Origin: JANPLG01 sp964609085
GTDB lineage: Bacteria; Armatimonadota; SYMT01
Assembly: GCA_964609085.1 (NCBI GenBank)
Contig: CAZSRZ010000004.1
Location: 34,565-98,564, forward strand
Direction: 5' to 3'
Length of the DNA: 64,000 bases
In this document: positions 7,162 to 15,950 of the stretch, one piece after another
How the letters are laid out: every line of letters starts with the position of its first letter
Position numbering within the stretch: position 1 is the stretch's first letter
The notes under the pieces: generated by a model
What the model was told of the DNA's origin: nothing
The model's input: the letters and a program-made list of their open reading frames with translations, nothing else
The model's database searches: none
Program-made: the position numbers and the translations under genes

Positions 7162-8730
7162 CTACTTCTTGTAGCGCGCCAGGAAGAGGATGTCGCCGTC
7201 CGGATCGCCGTCGCCGTTCTGATCACGGCCACCCTGGTCCGTCTCGGACACGGTGAAGAAGATGGCGTTCGCGGTGATACTGGCAACCTCACCCGCGGCC
7301 AGGGAGGTGGAAACCGTCGTCTGCGTGCCCATGTCCATCGCGTAGAGGACGCTGTCGTCCGCGTCGCCATCGCGGTTCAGATCCTTCTCGCCCTGATCCG
7401 GTTCCGGCACCAACCACGCGAGGTAACCCTCCGGGCACGCCTCCATGGATTCGACAGCGAGCTGTGTGTTCGTCACCCGGTTGGTCTCCCGGTTGTAGAT
7501 CATCAGTACCGTGTCGCCCATGTCGCGGTCGCCGTTCAGATCCTTCTCATTTTGAGCCGACTCCGAGCAGGCGAGGGCGACCCGATTCATCGAGACGGCG
7601 ATGCCGCCGGAGGCGTCCCGAGCCAGGTTCAAAGTCTTCGTGCTGCCGATCACCCAGATCTGCGCGATATCGTCGAGCGCGTCGCCGTCGTGGTTGAGAT
7701 CGGTCTTGTTCTGAGCGTCCTCGTTGGTGACCAGCGCCACCATGGCGTCGGCCGCCACCAGATCTCCGCTGCAGTCGAGTTTCAGGTTCGTTACCTGGCC
7801 GGTGGCCAGTTCCCAAACGTGCGCCACGACGTCCTTGGCGTCCATGTCGCCGTTCAGGTCCCGTCCGCCCTGTCGTTCCTCTTCCACGCCAACGGCCAGG
7901 AGCTTCGAGGTCAGCTCGTAGCCATACGAGCCGTCGAGCCCGGTAATGGTGAGCTTCCTGGTGGAGATCTGATAAAGCGCCATCACCTCATCAGCAAAGT
8001 CGCGATCTCCGTTCAGGTCGCGGCTTCCCTGCGCACTCTCACGGGTGAGGACGGCGACCCAGTCCCCGAGACGCACATAGCCGTCCTCAGCATCCACGCC
8101 CAGAGACTCGATCTCCCGCGTGCCCAGGTTCATTCGGCATAGCACGTTGTCGCCGAAGTCCGTGTCACCGTTCAGGTCCTTGCGAGCTTCCAGCTCTCGT
8201 CGGCGAAACAGAAGATCGCCGCCAATGAGGGTGGGCATCGTCCCGGCGATCCCGAGCGCGGTCAATTGCTTGGACACCGGGCTGTAGAGTGCCAGCACGT
8301 TGTCGACGGCCTTGCCATCGCCGTTCATGTCCTTGTCGCCGTTGTCCGACTCCGCGTACTGGACCACGAACTGGTCGGCACTGATATCCACCGGCCAGTC
8401 CTCGTCGCCGTCGATCAGCGCAGGGTCGATTGCAATGCCGGTATTCTGGGTGGCAAGTGACCGAGTATTCAGCACCTGCAGGACGGCGTCGTCGGTGTCT
8501 CGATCGCCGTTGAGATCCCGGTTGATCTCATCGACGCAGAACGCGGCCCAGGCCCCGGACTGCCATACTGCTCCGCTGACCAGCCGGCGGGTGTTGAAGC
8601 TCTCGATGCGGAAGCTCGTCTGAGCCGCTCCGGGGGACAATCCGGCGAGAACCGCAGCGGAGACCAGAAGAGCGAGGACACAGGTCCGGCGATGCATGCG
8701 CGTGATCCGGGGAGAAGGGTGTGGCTCCAT
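7162..8730 (-). CDS. Secreted protein built from DxNxD calcium-loop-like repeats
   Basis: 522 residues from the ATG at 8730 (GGAG 10 nt upstream); a longer frame to 8982 would run across the neighbouring gene's promoter. An N-terminal signal peptide (MHRRTCVLALLVSAAVLAGL then AQT) indicates export. The rest is about nine repeats of roughly 40-50 residues, each with a core like KDLNGDxDxxDxVL followed by a short beta-rich stretch. The D-x-N-x-D-x-x-x-D spacing is that of EF-hand/dockerin calcium loops. Blade-like hydrophobic strands between loops suggest a beta-propeller or solenoid stabilised by Ca. I know no named family that matches whole-length. The last repeat is shortened and the protein ends in LARYKK. 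Confidence 0.7.
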   Translation of the reverse strand: MEPHPSPRITRMHRRTCVLALLVSAAVLAGLSPGAAQTSFRIESFNTRRLVSGAVWQSGAWAAFCVDEINRDLNGDRDTDDAVLQVLNTRSLATQNTGIAIDPALIDGDEDWPVDISADQFVVQYAESDNGDKDMNGDGKAVDNVLALYSPVSKQLTALGIAGTMPTLIGGDLLFRRRELEARKDLNGDTDFGDNVLCRMNLGTREIESLGVDAEDGYVRLGDWVAVLTRESAQGSRDLNGDRDFADEVMALYQISTRKLTITGLDGSYGYELTSKLLAVGVEEERQGGRDLNGDMDAKDVVAHVWELATGQVTNLKLDCSGDLVAADAMVALVTNEDAQNKTDLNHDGDALDDIAQIWVIGSTKTLNLARDASGGIAVSMNRVALACSESAQNEKDLNGDRDMGDTVLMIYNRETNRVTNTQLAVESMEACPEGYLAWLVPEPDQGEKDLNRDGDADDSVLYAMDMGTQTTVSTSLAAGEVASITANAIFFTVSETDQGGRDQNGDGDPDGDILFLARYKK

Positions 8731-8794
8731 GGTACCGGCGCTCCAAGGACCGGTCAAGTTGTCCGAGCAGGCGTTCCGGGCGTTCCGGGGTGCG

Positions 8795-8823
8795 TTGTGC
8801 CGGGAGGAGGGTTCCGCTATACT
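8795..8823 (+). promoter_or_regulatory. Sigma-70 promoter for the 48-aa basic protein gene
   Basis: TTGTGC (8795-8800), a 17-bp spacer and TATACT (8818-8823) lie 60 bp upstream of the ATG at 8884, in the divergent region shared with the repeat-protein gene. Confidence 0.55.
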
Positions 8824-8883
8824 ACGCGGGTTTGCTTCCCGCCCGCCGCGCACTCGGGGAAGCGGCCGGATCAGGAGGGACAG

Positions 8884-9030
8884 ATGGCCTCGCGACGCAC
8901 CGTAACGATTAATGACCGCAAGCGGAACTCGACCACCCGAAAGAAGACCCACAAGGCTGACATGCTGCGGGCCAAGCAGCAAGCGCAGGTGCTTGCGCGG
9001 TTGATCAGTCAGGCCAAAGCCCAGGCCTAG
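8884..9030 (+). CDS. Small, highly basic 48-residue protein
   Basis: Starts MASRRTVTINDRKRN and ends LARLISQAKAQA. About a third of the residues are Lys/Arg, with only two Asp and no Glu or Cys. It has a strong AGGAGGG ribosome binding site (8873-8879) and a good -10 box upstream, signals expected for an abundantly made product. The composition is that of a ribosome- or nucleic-acid-associated protein, but I do not recognise it as a known ribosomal protein. The second half is a predicted amphipathic helix. Its stop overlaps the stop of the convergent molybdenum hydroxylase gene inside one hairpin. Confidence 0.65.
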   Translation: MASRRTVTINDRKRNSTTRKKTHKADMLRAKQQAQVLARLISQAKAQA

Positions 9031-9037
9031 CCTGGGC
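9019..9037. terminator. Shared hairpin covering both stop codons of convergent genes
   Basis: The perfect 8-bp stem GCCCAGGC / GCCTGGGC has loop CTA. The palindrome CTAG (9027-9030) contains the TAG stop of both the basic-protein gene and the minus-strand hydroxylase gene. There is no T tract, so the terminator function is inferred from position. Confidence 0.55.
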
Positions 9038-11348
9038 CCGGTTCCGCCGCCGCCAGCGCAAAGTAGATGCGCTCCGGCGTGAGCGGGAGATCTGTGATCC
9101 AGACCCCGGTCGCGTCATGGACCGCAGCCTGTAGCGCGGCGGGAGTCGGCACGATGACCGGCTCCCCAATGCCCTTCACCCCAAAGGGACCGTTCTCGCT
9201 CGGGACTTCCACGTAGCGGCTGCGGATCGACGGCGTGTCCATCGGCGTGGGCAGCCGGTAGTCGGAGAGGTGCGTATTCCGGTTCTTCCCACCGGAGATC
9301 TGCATCTCTTCCATCCAGCCCCAGGCGAGACCCTGCACCGCGCCTCCTTCCATTTGCCCTTCCACCTCGAGCGGGTTGACGGCAAACCCGACGTCGAGCG
9401 CCTGGTGCAGTTCGAGCACGTCCATCACCCCCGTAGTCGGGTCTACCCGCACCTTCACCACCTGTGCGGAGATGACCGGGTGGCTCGGTTCCCCGGCAAA
9501 GGTGCCGGTGCCCACCAGGGGGCCTCCCGTCGTGCGGAGCGCGATCTGGGCCAGTTCCGTGAGTGTGACGCTGTTCTCGACATCATCGCGCACCTGCAGC
9601 CTGGCGGTTGCCCGACCACCCTCTTCGGCCATGACTGGCCGGAGGTCTTCGACCGTGGTCTCCAAGTGGCGTGCGGCGAGAATGAGCATCTTGGCAAGCA
9701 GGTCCTGGGCGGCTCGTTTCACAGCATTGCCCATGGAAAACAACACCACCGAACCGCCGGAACCCGTGGCGTATGGCGCGCTGTCGGTGTTGCCGCGAAT
9801 CACGCGAGTGGCCTCGAAGGGGACGCCGACGACCTCCGCTGCGATCTGGGCCATCCCGGTGTCAGTCCCCGTGATGTCCATAGCGCCCGAGAAGACCTTG
9901 AGCGTACCGTCCTCGCCCAGGGAGACGAGGGCGCTGCCGGGCCCAGCACCATTGGTCCATTCTCCGACGGCGACTCCCCATCCCTCATTCGGGCGGCGAA
10001 CGCGTCGATCCCATCCGGCCAGGTCCGCCACGGCACGCAGTGTCTCCTTGAAGGCGACGCGGCGCAGGGGTTGGCGATCCGTGACCCGCTGATCGCCGTC
10101 TTCCGCCATATTCAGGAGGCGGAATTGAATTGGATCCATGTCGATGGCGGCGGCGCAGCGGTTCAGATTCTCTTCTGAGGCATAGGTTCCTTGAGGCGCA
10201 CCGGGCGCCCGATAGGCCGCCGTCCCCGGCTTGTTAGTGTAGACGCCGTAGGCGTCCCAGCGGATGTTGGGGCAGGTGTACACGCCCGAGATCCTACCGG
10301 TTGCGTGGATGCTGGCGCCGGGAACATGCCCGCAATCCCACAGCCCGACGGCCTGTCTCGCTGTGATGGTGCCATCCCGCTTGACCCCGGTGCGCACCCA
10401 GATGGTGGCCCCGGGGGCAGGCCGGCCGTCGAGCATTTCGTCCTCACGGCTGTAGACAATCTTCACCGGCCTGCCGGTGAGTTGGGACAACAGCACGGCA
10501 TAGGGATGCACCAACATCCCAAACTTCCCGCCGAAGCCGCCGCCGATGGTCTCCCCCTCCACGCGGATGTCGCGCTGAGGAATACCCAGGCTGCTGGCGA
10601 TGCCGCTGCGGATGGCAAAGATGCTCTGCGTGCTGGTGTGAACGACGACTTTTCCGTTCGGCTCCACCCGAGCCACACAGGCGTGCGGCTCAATGTAGGT
10701 TTGATGGACACGGGGAATGCGGACCAGGTCTTCGAGGATCACATCGGCCTCCGCGAAACCCGCGTCCACGTCCCCGGCGCTGAAGTGGGCCTCTTGTGCG
10801 ATGTTCTGCCAGTCGGCCATATCCGCCCAGGGACTCCCCGGAATGGACGCAACACTCCTGGCATCGTCGCGCAGTCTCGGCGAGTCGGGACGGATCCCCT
10901 GCTCTTCTGTGTCGATCGGCGGCAGGAGTTCGTACTCCACCTCGATAGCGGCAACCGCATCAGCCGCAATCTCGGCCGAGATGGCGGCGACAGCCGCGAT
11001 CTTTTCGCCCTGGTATCGGACCAGTTCCGAGGCGAAGAGACTTTGTGAGAGGCGGAAGCCGTGGACGTTATCCTCCGTCTCCTGGGTGGCACCCGCGCCA
11101 AGCGTTGTCTGAGTGATGATCCGCATCACCCCCGGGATCTTCTCGGCCCGGCGTGTGTCGATCCGGAGTATTCGGGCGTGGCCGTGAGGACTGCGGAGGA
11201 ACCGGCCCCAGAGTTGGCCCGGCATGTTGATATCCGCCCCGTAGCGCGCAGCACCCGTGACTTTGTCCACGGCATCGACACGCGGCACGGGTTTGCCGAT
11301 CACACGATAGGCGGGCTCTGTGTCAATCTCGGCGTTGGCCTGGCTCAT
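9027..11348 (-). CDS. Xanthine dehydrogenase/aldehyde oxidase-family molybdopterin-binding subunit
   Basis: 773 residues, the usual size of the large subunit of molybdenum hydroxylases. It begins with IGKPVPRVDAVDKVTGAARY, the standard N-terminal motif. It carries GGGFGGKFG and YRAPGAPQGTYASEEN in cofactor-binding loops and EGQMEGGAVQGLAWG near the C terminus. GVKGIGEPVIVPTPAAL contains the catalytic glutamate. The family hydroxylates purines, aldehydes, CO or aromatic carboxylates with Mo-cytosine dinucleotide; the substrate here is unknown. The FAD and 2Fe-2S partner genes normally found alongside are absent on both sides. GGAGG lies 6 nt before the ATG. ftsH lies upstream on the same strand but is separated by a terminator. 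Confidence 0.93.
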   Translation of the reverse strand: MSQANAEIDTEPAYRVIGKPVPRVDAVDKVTGAARYGADINMPGQLWGRFLRSPHGHARILRIDTRRAEKIPGVMRIITQTTLGAGATQETEDNVHGFRLSQSLFASELVRYQGEKIAAVAAISAEIAADAVAAIEVEYELLPPIDTEEQGIRPDSPRLRDDARSVASIPGSPWADMADWQNIAQEAHFSAGDVDAGFAEADVILEDLVRIPRVHQTYIEPHACVARVEPNGKVVVHTSTQSIFAIRSGIASSLGIPQRDIRVEGETIGGGFGGKFGMLVHPYAVLLSQLTGRPVKIVYSREDEMLDGRPAPGATIWVRTGVKRDGTITARQAVGLWDCGHVPGASIHATGRISGVYTCPNIRWDAYGVYTNKPGTAAYRAPGAPQGTYASEENLNRCAAAIDMDPIQFRLLNMAEDGDQRVTDRQPLRRVAFKETLRAVADLAGWDRRVRRPNEGWGVAVGEWTNGAGPGSALVSLGEDGTLKVFSGAMDITGTDTGMAQIAAEVVGVPFEATRVIRGNTDSAPYATGSGGSVVLFSMGNAVKRAAQDLLAKMLILAARHLETTVEDLRPVMAEEGGRATARLQVRDDVENSVTLTELAQIALRTTGGPLVGTGTFAGEPSHPVISAQVVKVRVDPTTGVMDVLELHQALDVGFAVNPLEVEGQMEGGAVQGLAWGWMEEMQISGGKNRNTHLSDYRLPTPMDTPSIRSRYVEVPSENGPFGVKGIGEPVIVPTPAALQAAVHDATGVWITDLPLTPERIYFALAAAEPGPG

Positions 11349-11440
11349 CCCGATCCTCCGGCATCCTCACACGTCGCAGTAGTTCGGTGTCGCTCACGAC
11401 GGTGCCTGCCGGATCATCGGCTTCCGGCTTCGGACGAAAG

Positions 11441-11464
11441 AAGGGCGCCCTGGAGGGCGCCCTT
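11441..11464 (-). terminator. Intrinsic terminator of ftsH
   Basis: A perfect 10-bp stem AAGGGCGCCC / GGGCGCCCTT with a 4-nt loop lies 13 nt past the ftsH stop. On the minus strand it is followed by CTTTCG. It separates ftsH from the hydroxylase gene. Confidence 0.75.
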
Positions 11465-11476
11465 CCGCGGCAGCGT

Positions 11477-13426
11477 CTACGCCGGTTCCGGATTGGTCCT
11501 TAGCGTCGGCTGAGGGGTTCTCCGCTGTGGAGGTTCCTCCTCGGCCGGTGCACTGGGCGCGGGCGGGTTCTTGGGATGCGACGGCTCGGGCAACGGCTCC
11601 CCGTGCATCAACGCCAAGAACTCCTCGCGACCGATCGTCTCCCGATCCAACAACACCTCGACGATGCGATCCATCAACTCGCGCCGTTGCTCCAACACCT
11701 CGCGGGCGCGAGAATAGGAACTGTCCATGATGCTCCGGACTTCCTCGTCGATCGCCTTAGCGACATCCTCGGAGTAGTTCCGGTCCTCCATGATGTCGCG
11801 GCCCAGGAACGGGTTGCCGTGGCGGTGGCCGAACTTCAGCGGTCCCAACCGCTCGCTCATCCCGTAGTCCGTCACCATCAACCGAGAGATCTCGGTGGCG
11901 CGATCCAGATCGTTGCTGGCGCCGGTGGTGATCTCGTTGAACACCATCTCTTCGGCAACCCGGCCACCGAGGAGGCCGCACACCTCGTCGAGCAACTCGC
12001 TGCGGCTGACCAGGTACCGGTCCTCCGGCGGCAGGCTCCAGGTGATACCGAGCGCCATGCCTCGCGGCAAGATGGTGACCTTGTGGACCTGGTTCGGGTG
12101 CGGCAGCACTTCCTGCACCACTGCGTGACCGACTTCGTGGTAGGCGATGACCTTCTTCACCTTGTCATTGATGACGCGCGACTTCCGCTCCGGGCCGGCG
12201 ACAACACGGTCGATCGCCGCCTCGAAATCGTCCATGAAGATCTGCGTCTTGTTCTCGCGGGCGGCCTTCAGGGCAGCTTCGTTGACCATGTTGGCCAGGT
12301 CCGCCCCGGTGAAACCGGGGGTCCGTCGGGCGAGGACTTCCAGGTCCACTTCCTCGGCCAGAGGCTTGCCGCGCGTGTGGACGTCCAGGATCTTCCGGCG
12401 GCCGAGGACGTCTGGTTGGTCCACCACCACGCGCCGATCGAACCGGCCCGGACGAAGCAGCGCCGGGTCGAGGACGTCGGGGCGATTGGTGGCTGCGATG
12501 AGAATGACGCCGCTGTTCGGGTCAAAGCCATCCATCTCCACGAGGAGTTGATTCAGCGTCTGTTCGCGCTCATCGTGGCCGCCGCCGAGGCCGGCACCGC
12601 GCTGTCGTCCCACTGCGTCGATCTCGTCGATGAAGACCAGACTCGGCTTGTTGGCCTTGGCGGTGTCGAATAGGTCGCGCACGCGAGAGGCGCCGACGCC
12701 GACGAACATCTCAACGAAGTCCGAGCCGCTGATGTGAAAGAAGGGTACGCCCGCCTCACCCGCGACGGCCCGCGAGAGGAGGGTCTTGCCGCATCCTGGA
12801 GGGCCGAGCAGGAGCACACCGCGCGGAATCTTGGCACCCAGGGCCTGGAATTTCTTCGGGTTCTTCAGGAACTCGACGACTTCCATCAACTCGGCCTTCG
12901 CCTCGTCAGCCCCGGCAACATCATCAAAGGTCACCTTCGGTACGTTGTCGGTGAGGCGCTTGGCACGGCTTCGGCCGAAGTTCAGCGCCTGGTTGCCGGT
13001 GCTCTGGGCCTGGCGCCAGAAGAGAATCCACACCACCACAATCACGCTCACCGGCAAGACCAGGGAGATGACGATGTTCTTGATCTGGTCGGACACCCAC
13101 GGGTTCGGAGTCTCGATCACCAGGTCGGGCTGTCGGCTGCGCTGGTCGATCAGGATCTTCACCACAGCCCCATAGGCGGCGTCACTCTGCGACAGCTCGC
13201 AGTAGAACTCGGGGTTGCCGCCGTCGCTGGTCTTGAAGAGTCCCTTGACGCGGGCGGATTCCATGGTGACGGTCTGCACGCCGCCGGAACTCAACCGAGC
13301 CACGAACTCCGAGAACTTGATCTTGCGATCTCGATTGCCGAAGCCGCTGAGAGGGCTCTTGACCACAACCGCTGCGACAACAAGTAGCAGCAAGAGCCAG
13401 AGCAGACTTCGCATGACGCGGTTCAA
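11477..13426 (-). CDS. ftsH: ATP-dependent zinc metalloprotease FtsH
   Basis: Membrane-anchored AAA protease that degrades misfolded membrane and regulatory proteins. 649 residues. Transmembrane segments lie at about 5-23 and 117-137 with a short periplasmic domain between. The AAA module has Walker A GPPGCGKT at 208-215 (Cys where Thr is usual), Walker B VFIDEID at 264-270 and RPGRFDR. The zinc site is HEVGH at 430-434; most FtsH proteins have HEAGH there, a conservative change that keeps the two His and the Glu. A Pro-rich C-terminal tail closes it. The TTG start at 13426 has GGAGG 7 nt upstream; an ATG 12 nt further in is less well placed. Confidence 0.97.
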   Translation of the reverse strand: MNRVMRSLLWLLLLLVVAAVVVKSPLSGFGNRDRKIKFSEFVARLSSGGVQTVTMESARVKGLFKTSDGGNPEFYCELSQSDAAYGAVVKILIDQRSRQPDLVIETPNPWVSDQIKNIVISLVLPVSVIVVVWILFWRQAQSTGNQALNFGRSRAKRLTDNVPKVTFDDVAGADEAKAELMEVVEFLKNPKKFQALGAKIPRGVLLLGPPGCGKTLLSRAVAGEAGVPFFHISGSDFVEMFVGVGASRVRDLFDTAKANKPSLVFIDEIDAVGRQRGAGLGGGHDEREQTLNQLLVEMDGFDPNSGVILIAATNRPDVLDPALLRPGRFDRRVVVDQPDVLGRRKILDVHTRGKPLAEEVDLEVLARRTPGFTGADLANMVNEAALKAARENKTQIFMDDFEAAIDRVVAGPERKSRVINDKVKKVIAYHEVGHAVVQEVLPHPNQVHKVTILPRGMALGITWSLPPEDRYLVSRSELLDEVCGLLGGRVAEEMVFNEITTGASNDLDRATEISRLMVTDYGMSERLGPLKFGHRHGNPFLGRDIMEDRNYSEDVAKAIDEEVRSIMDSSYSRAREVLEQRRELMDRIVEVLLDRETIGREEFLALMHGEPLPEPSHPKNPPAPSAPAEEEPPQRRTPQPTLRTNPEPA

Positions 13427-13482
13427 GAGATCGCCTCCACCACCTACAGTGCACTCAGGCCTTTCGGTGGCCTTATCGGTCG

Positions 13483-13511
13483 ATTATACCACCCGGCTGA
13501 GGGGCGGGCAA
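13483..13511 (-). promoter_or_regulatory. Promoter of ftsH
   Basis: Read on the minus strand: TTGCCC (13506-13511), a 17-bp spacer and a perfect TATAAT (13483-13488), about 57 nt upstream of the TTG start. This is the best consensus promoter I found in the window. It implies that ftsH is not simply read through from the VWA gene upstream. Confidence 0.8.
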
Positions 13512-13565
13512 TTCACCGCCACGGGCGTGGGCGCGTCCGGCGTGTCGAGGCCGAACAACCGTGAA

Positions 13566-15950
13566 CTAGAGCAGGCCCTTTCGCTTGCGCAGAATCCACT
13601 CGCTCGTGAGGAGCAGCACGAAGCCCATCAACAACAAGGGTGCGTCCCACAACTCATGCTCGATCCGGGTTTGGGTCTCCAGATGCCGGTCCGGGATCAG
13701 CCCGGGGAGCTGGGCGAACTCGGACCAGAGGAGGTAGCGCCCGGCTGTGATCCCGGCTAGCCGGCGGAGCAGCGCCTCGTTCTGCTCCGGCTGGTCGAAC
13801 TCGAGGCTGGACGTCTCCACGACGACGTTGGTGAGCGACTCTGTCCGCCCAACTCCCGGAGCGTCGAGGGTTGCGCGGTAGGCGCCGGGCTGTCCCGGCA
13901 ACCATTCGGCGGTGTACACGCCTGCGGCGCCGGCCAACGGTTCCAGCTTCACGGGGAAGCGCTGGCCGTCCGTCCGCTCCATCTCTGCCATCACCATCGG
14001 CACCCGCACGGGGTGGAACTGCGGCGTGAGGAGCCGGGCGCGGATGGTCACCTTTTCGCCCAGGTTGTACGTGGTGCGGTCCACGGTGAGGCGGACGAAC
14101 CGGTTGGCGCCAGGCAACTCATGCGGGGTCAGCGAGCGAACTATCTGGCCCCAGAACCGGTAGAAGTACTTGTCGCCGACGCGGAATCTCCACTGCCACG
14201 TGCTGTCGACCATGGACATGAACGAGGTGCCCTCGCCCATCTGCTGCACGGCCATCAGGGGGATCTTGCCATCAGAGCCGTTCAGGCTTGGGTGGGTGGC
14301 AAGCACCGTCGCCCCGGGCTTGGCCCGGTCGGACACTCCGCACCAGTACATCCCCGGCAGGCGGTTCCACAGTGCGCGGTTCCGATCGACGTCCGGGAGC
14401 AGGAACATCATTGGGTTGCGCGCACCGGGGTCGGTGATGGCCAATTGGAAAGGCTCGCGGAAGAGCTGCTCTCTGCGCGAGGCAGGCACGGAGATGGGCC
14501 ACACGGCTTCCAACTCCGTATTGCGGTACTGCCAGGGCAGGAAGTTCTCGCCCGCGATCGTGATCAGGCTCCCGCCACGCTCCTCTACGAAGGCCCGGAT
14601 GTTCTTAAGGTCGACCGCCGAGAAGAAGTCCCGCGGCACGTCGCCGAGGATGACGATGTCGTAATTGAAGAGCTGTTTCCGATCCTTTGGAAATGCAAAG
14701 ATCGGCACGTTGCCTTCGCCGCCGCTGCCCGGCGTCCCGTCCGCGAGGAGGCAGGCGAATTGGGTGGTCTTGTCGCGCAGGATGGCATTCTTGAGGAAGC
14801 GGTACTCCCAGCGGGGCACACCTTCGACGTAGAGGATGCGCAGCTTCTTGTCGATGATGCGGATTGGCCAACTCTTCCGGTTGTTGCTGAGCGTCAACTC
14901 ACCCGCAAGGTTGGGGACGATCCCGGTCAGGGTTTGCGCCCCAGTGATGTCCGGGGTGAAGGAGATGTTGATCTCCTGCTTCTCGCCCTGTTTCCCCAGG
15001 CGGACCGGGACGGTTCGCAGCGTCCGATCCCCGAGCTTCAGAGTGAGCGGTACCGTCCGACCGTCGAAGCCGCGCTGTCGAACGCCGATGGTGACGACGA
15101 CATCGTCGCCTTTGCGGACCACCTCGTCCGCCAGGATGCTCGTGATGCTCAGATCCCGTGGCGCCGTGGGGTCCCCGAAGCCGATGGTGAAAATGGGTGC
15201 CTTAGCGTCGGCCATCCGGCGCGCCGCCACCGTGGGATCCTCACCCATGTTGCTCCCGCCGTCGGACAGCACGACCACACCGGCCAGCGGTTGGCCCGCT
15301 GAATCTTGCAGGACGAGATCCAGTGCGTTCCCCAGCCGGGTCTGTTCCGCCGCGGTGCGCCCCGCGCGCACGGGAAGGGTCTCCGAAACTGCACCGCCCG
15401 GCTGGTTGTCGCGTCGCGACCCGGTGCGAAGTTCGCCCGCCCTGGCCTCACTGCCGAACCGATAAATGCGGACCGAGTTGCCCTTCAGGAGCTTTCGAAG
15501 CACCGCGGCGTCGTTCTGGTTCAACAGTCGGGAGGCCACTGTGGCCCGATCTGCGGAGGTGATGGAGGGATCGGCAAAGGCCTTCAGCAGGTCGTCCCGA
15601 CGCACCCGATTCTGCCAGCGGTCTTTCAGCCCCATGCTGCGAGACTCATCGATAAGCACAGCCACGACCGGTTGCGTCGTTTCCGTGCGCTGGCTTCGAA
15701 GCATGGGTTGCCATAGCATCCAGACGAGGACGCTCACGGCGAGAACCCGCAGGGCGACCATCACTCCCTTCCACGACCATCTCGGCCGGGTGCCGTCGCG
15801 GTGATAGAAGAAGCCGACCCAGCCCAGCAGCCCTGCCAATGCCAGCAGCGCCACCCAGAATGGCCAGCCCTGGACGTAGAAGATCCTGTCGGCCCGAAGC
15901 GTGTCCTGGCCTGGGTCTATGCCCAGCAGTCGGTAGAAAAGATCGTTCAC
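13566..15950 (-). CDS. Membrane-anchored VWA-domain protein (last gene of the MoxR cluster)
   Basis: 794 residues from a GTG at 15950, which overlaps the stop of the upstream gene as GTGA and has GGAGG just before it. The longer frame to 16466 only duplicates the neighbour's sequence in another phase. Two membrane segments (about 30-50 and 63-82) come first, then a von Willebrand A domain with the metal-site motif DESRSMG at 101-107. A long extracytoplasmic part includes a stretch like a class-I glutamine-amidotransferase fold (IRAFVEERGGSLITIAGENF), beta-sandwich sequence, and a C-terminal anchor (LLLMGFVLLLTSEWILRKRK). It is probably the surface-exposed partner of the BatA-like protein made just before it. 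Confidence 0.82.
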   Translation of the reverse strand: MNDLFYRLLGIDPGQDTLRADRIFYVQGWPFWVALLALAGLLGWVGFFYHRDGTRPRWSWKGVMVALRVLAVSVLVWMLWQPMLRSQRTETTQPVVAVLIDESRSMGLKDRWQNRVRRDDLLKAFADPSITSADRATVASRLLNQNDAAVLRKLLKGNSVRIYRFGSEARAGELRTGSRRDNQPGGAVSETLPVRAGRTAAEQTRLGNALDLVLQDSAGQPLAGVVVLSDGGSNMGEDPTVAARRMADAKAPIFTIGFGDPTAPRDLSITSILADEVVRKGDDVVVTIGVRQRGFDGRTVPLTLKLGDRTLRTVPVRLGKQGEKQEINISFTPDITGAQTLTGIVPNLAGELTLSNNRKSWPIRIIDKKLRILYVEGVPRWEYRFLKNAILRDKTTQFACLLADGTPGSGGEGNVPIFAFPKDRKQLFNYDIVILGDVPRDFFSAVDLKNIRAFVEERGGSLITIAGENFLPWQYRNTELEAVWPISVPASRREQLFREPFQLAITDPGARNPMMFLLPDVDRNRALWNRLPGMYWCGVSDRAKPGATVLATHPSLNGSDGKIPLMAVQQMGEGTSFMSMVDSTWQWRFRVGDKYFYRFWGQIVRSLTPHELPGANRFVRLTVDRTTYNLGEKVTIRARLLTPQFHPVRVPMVMAEMERTDGQRFPVKLEPLAGAAGVYTAEWLPGQPGAYRATLDAPGVGRTESLTNVVVETSSLEFDQPEQNEALLRRLAGITAGRYLLWSEFAQLPGLIPDRHLETQTRIEHELWDAPLLLMGFVLLLTSEWILRKRKGLL

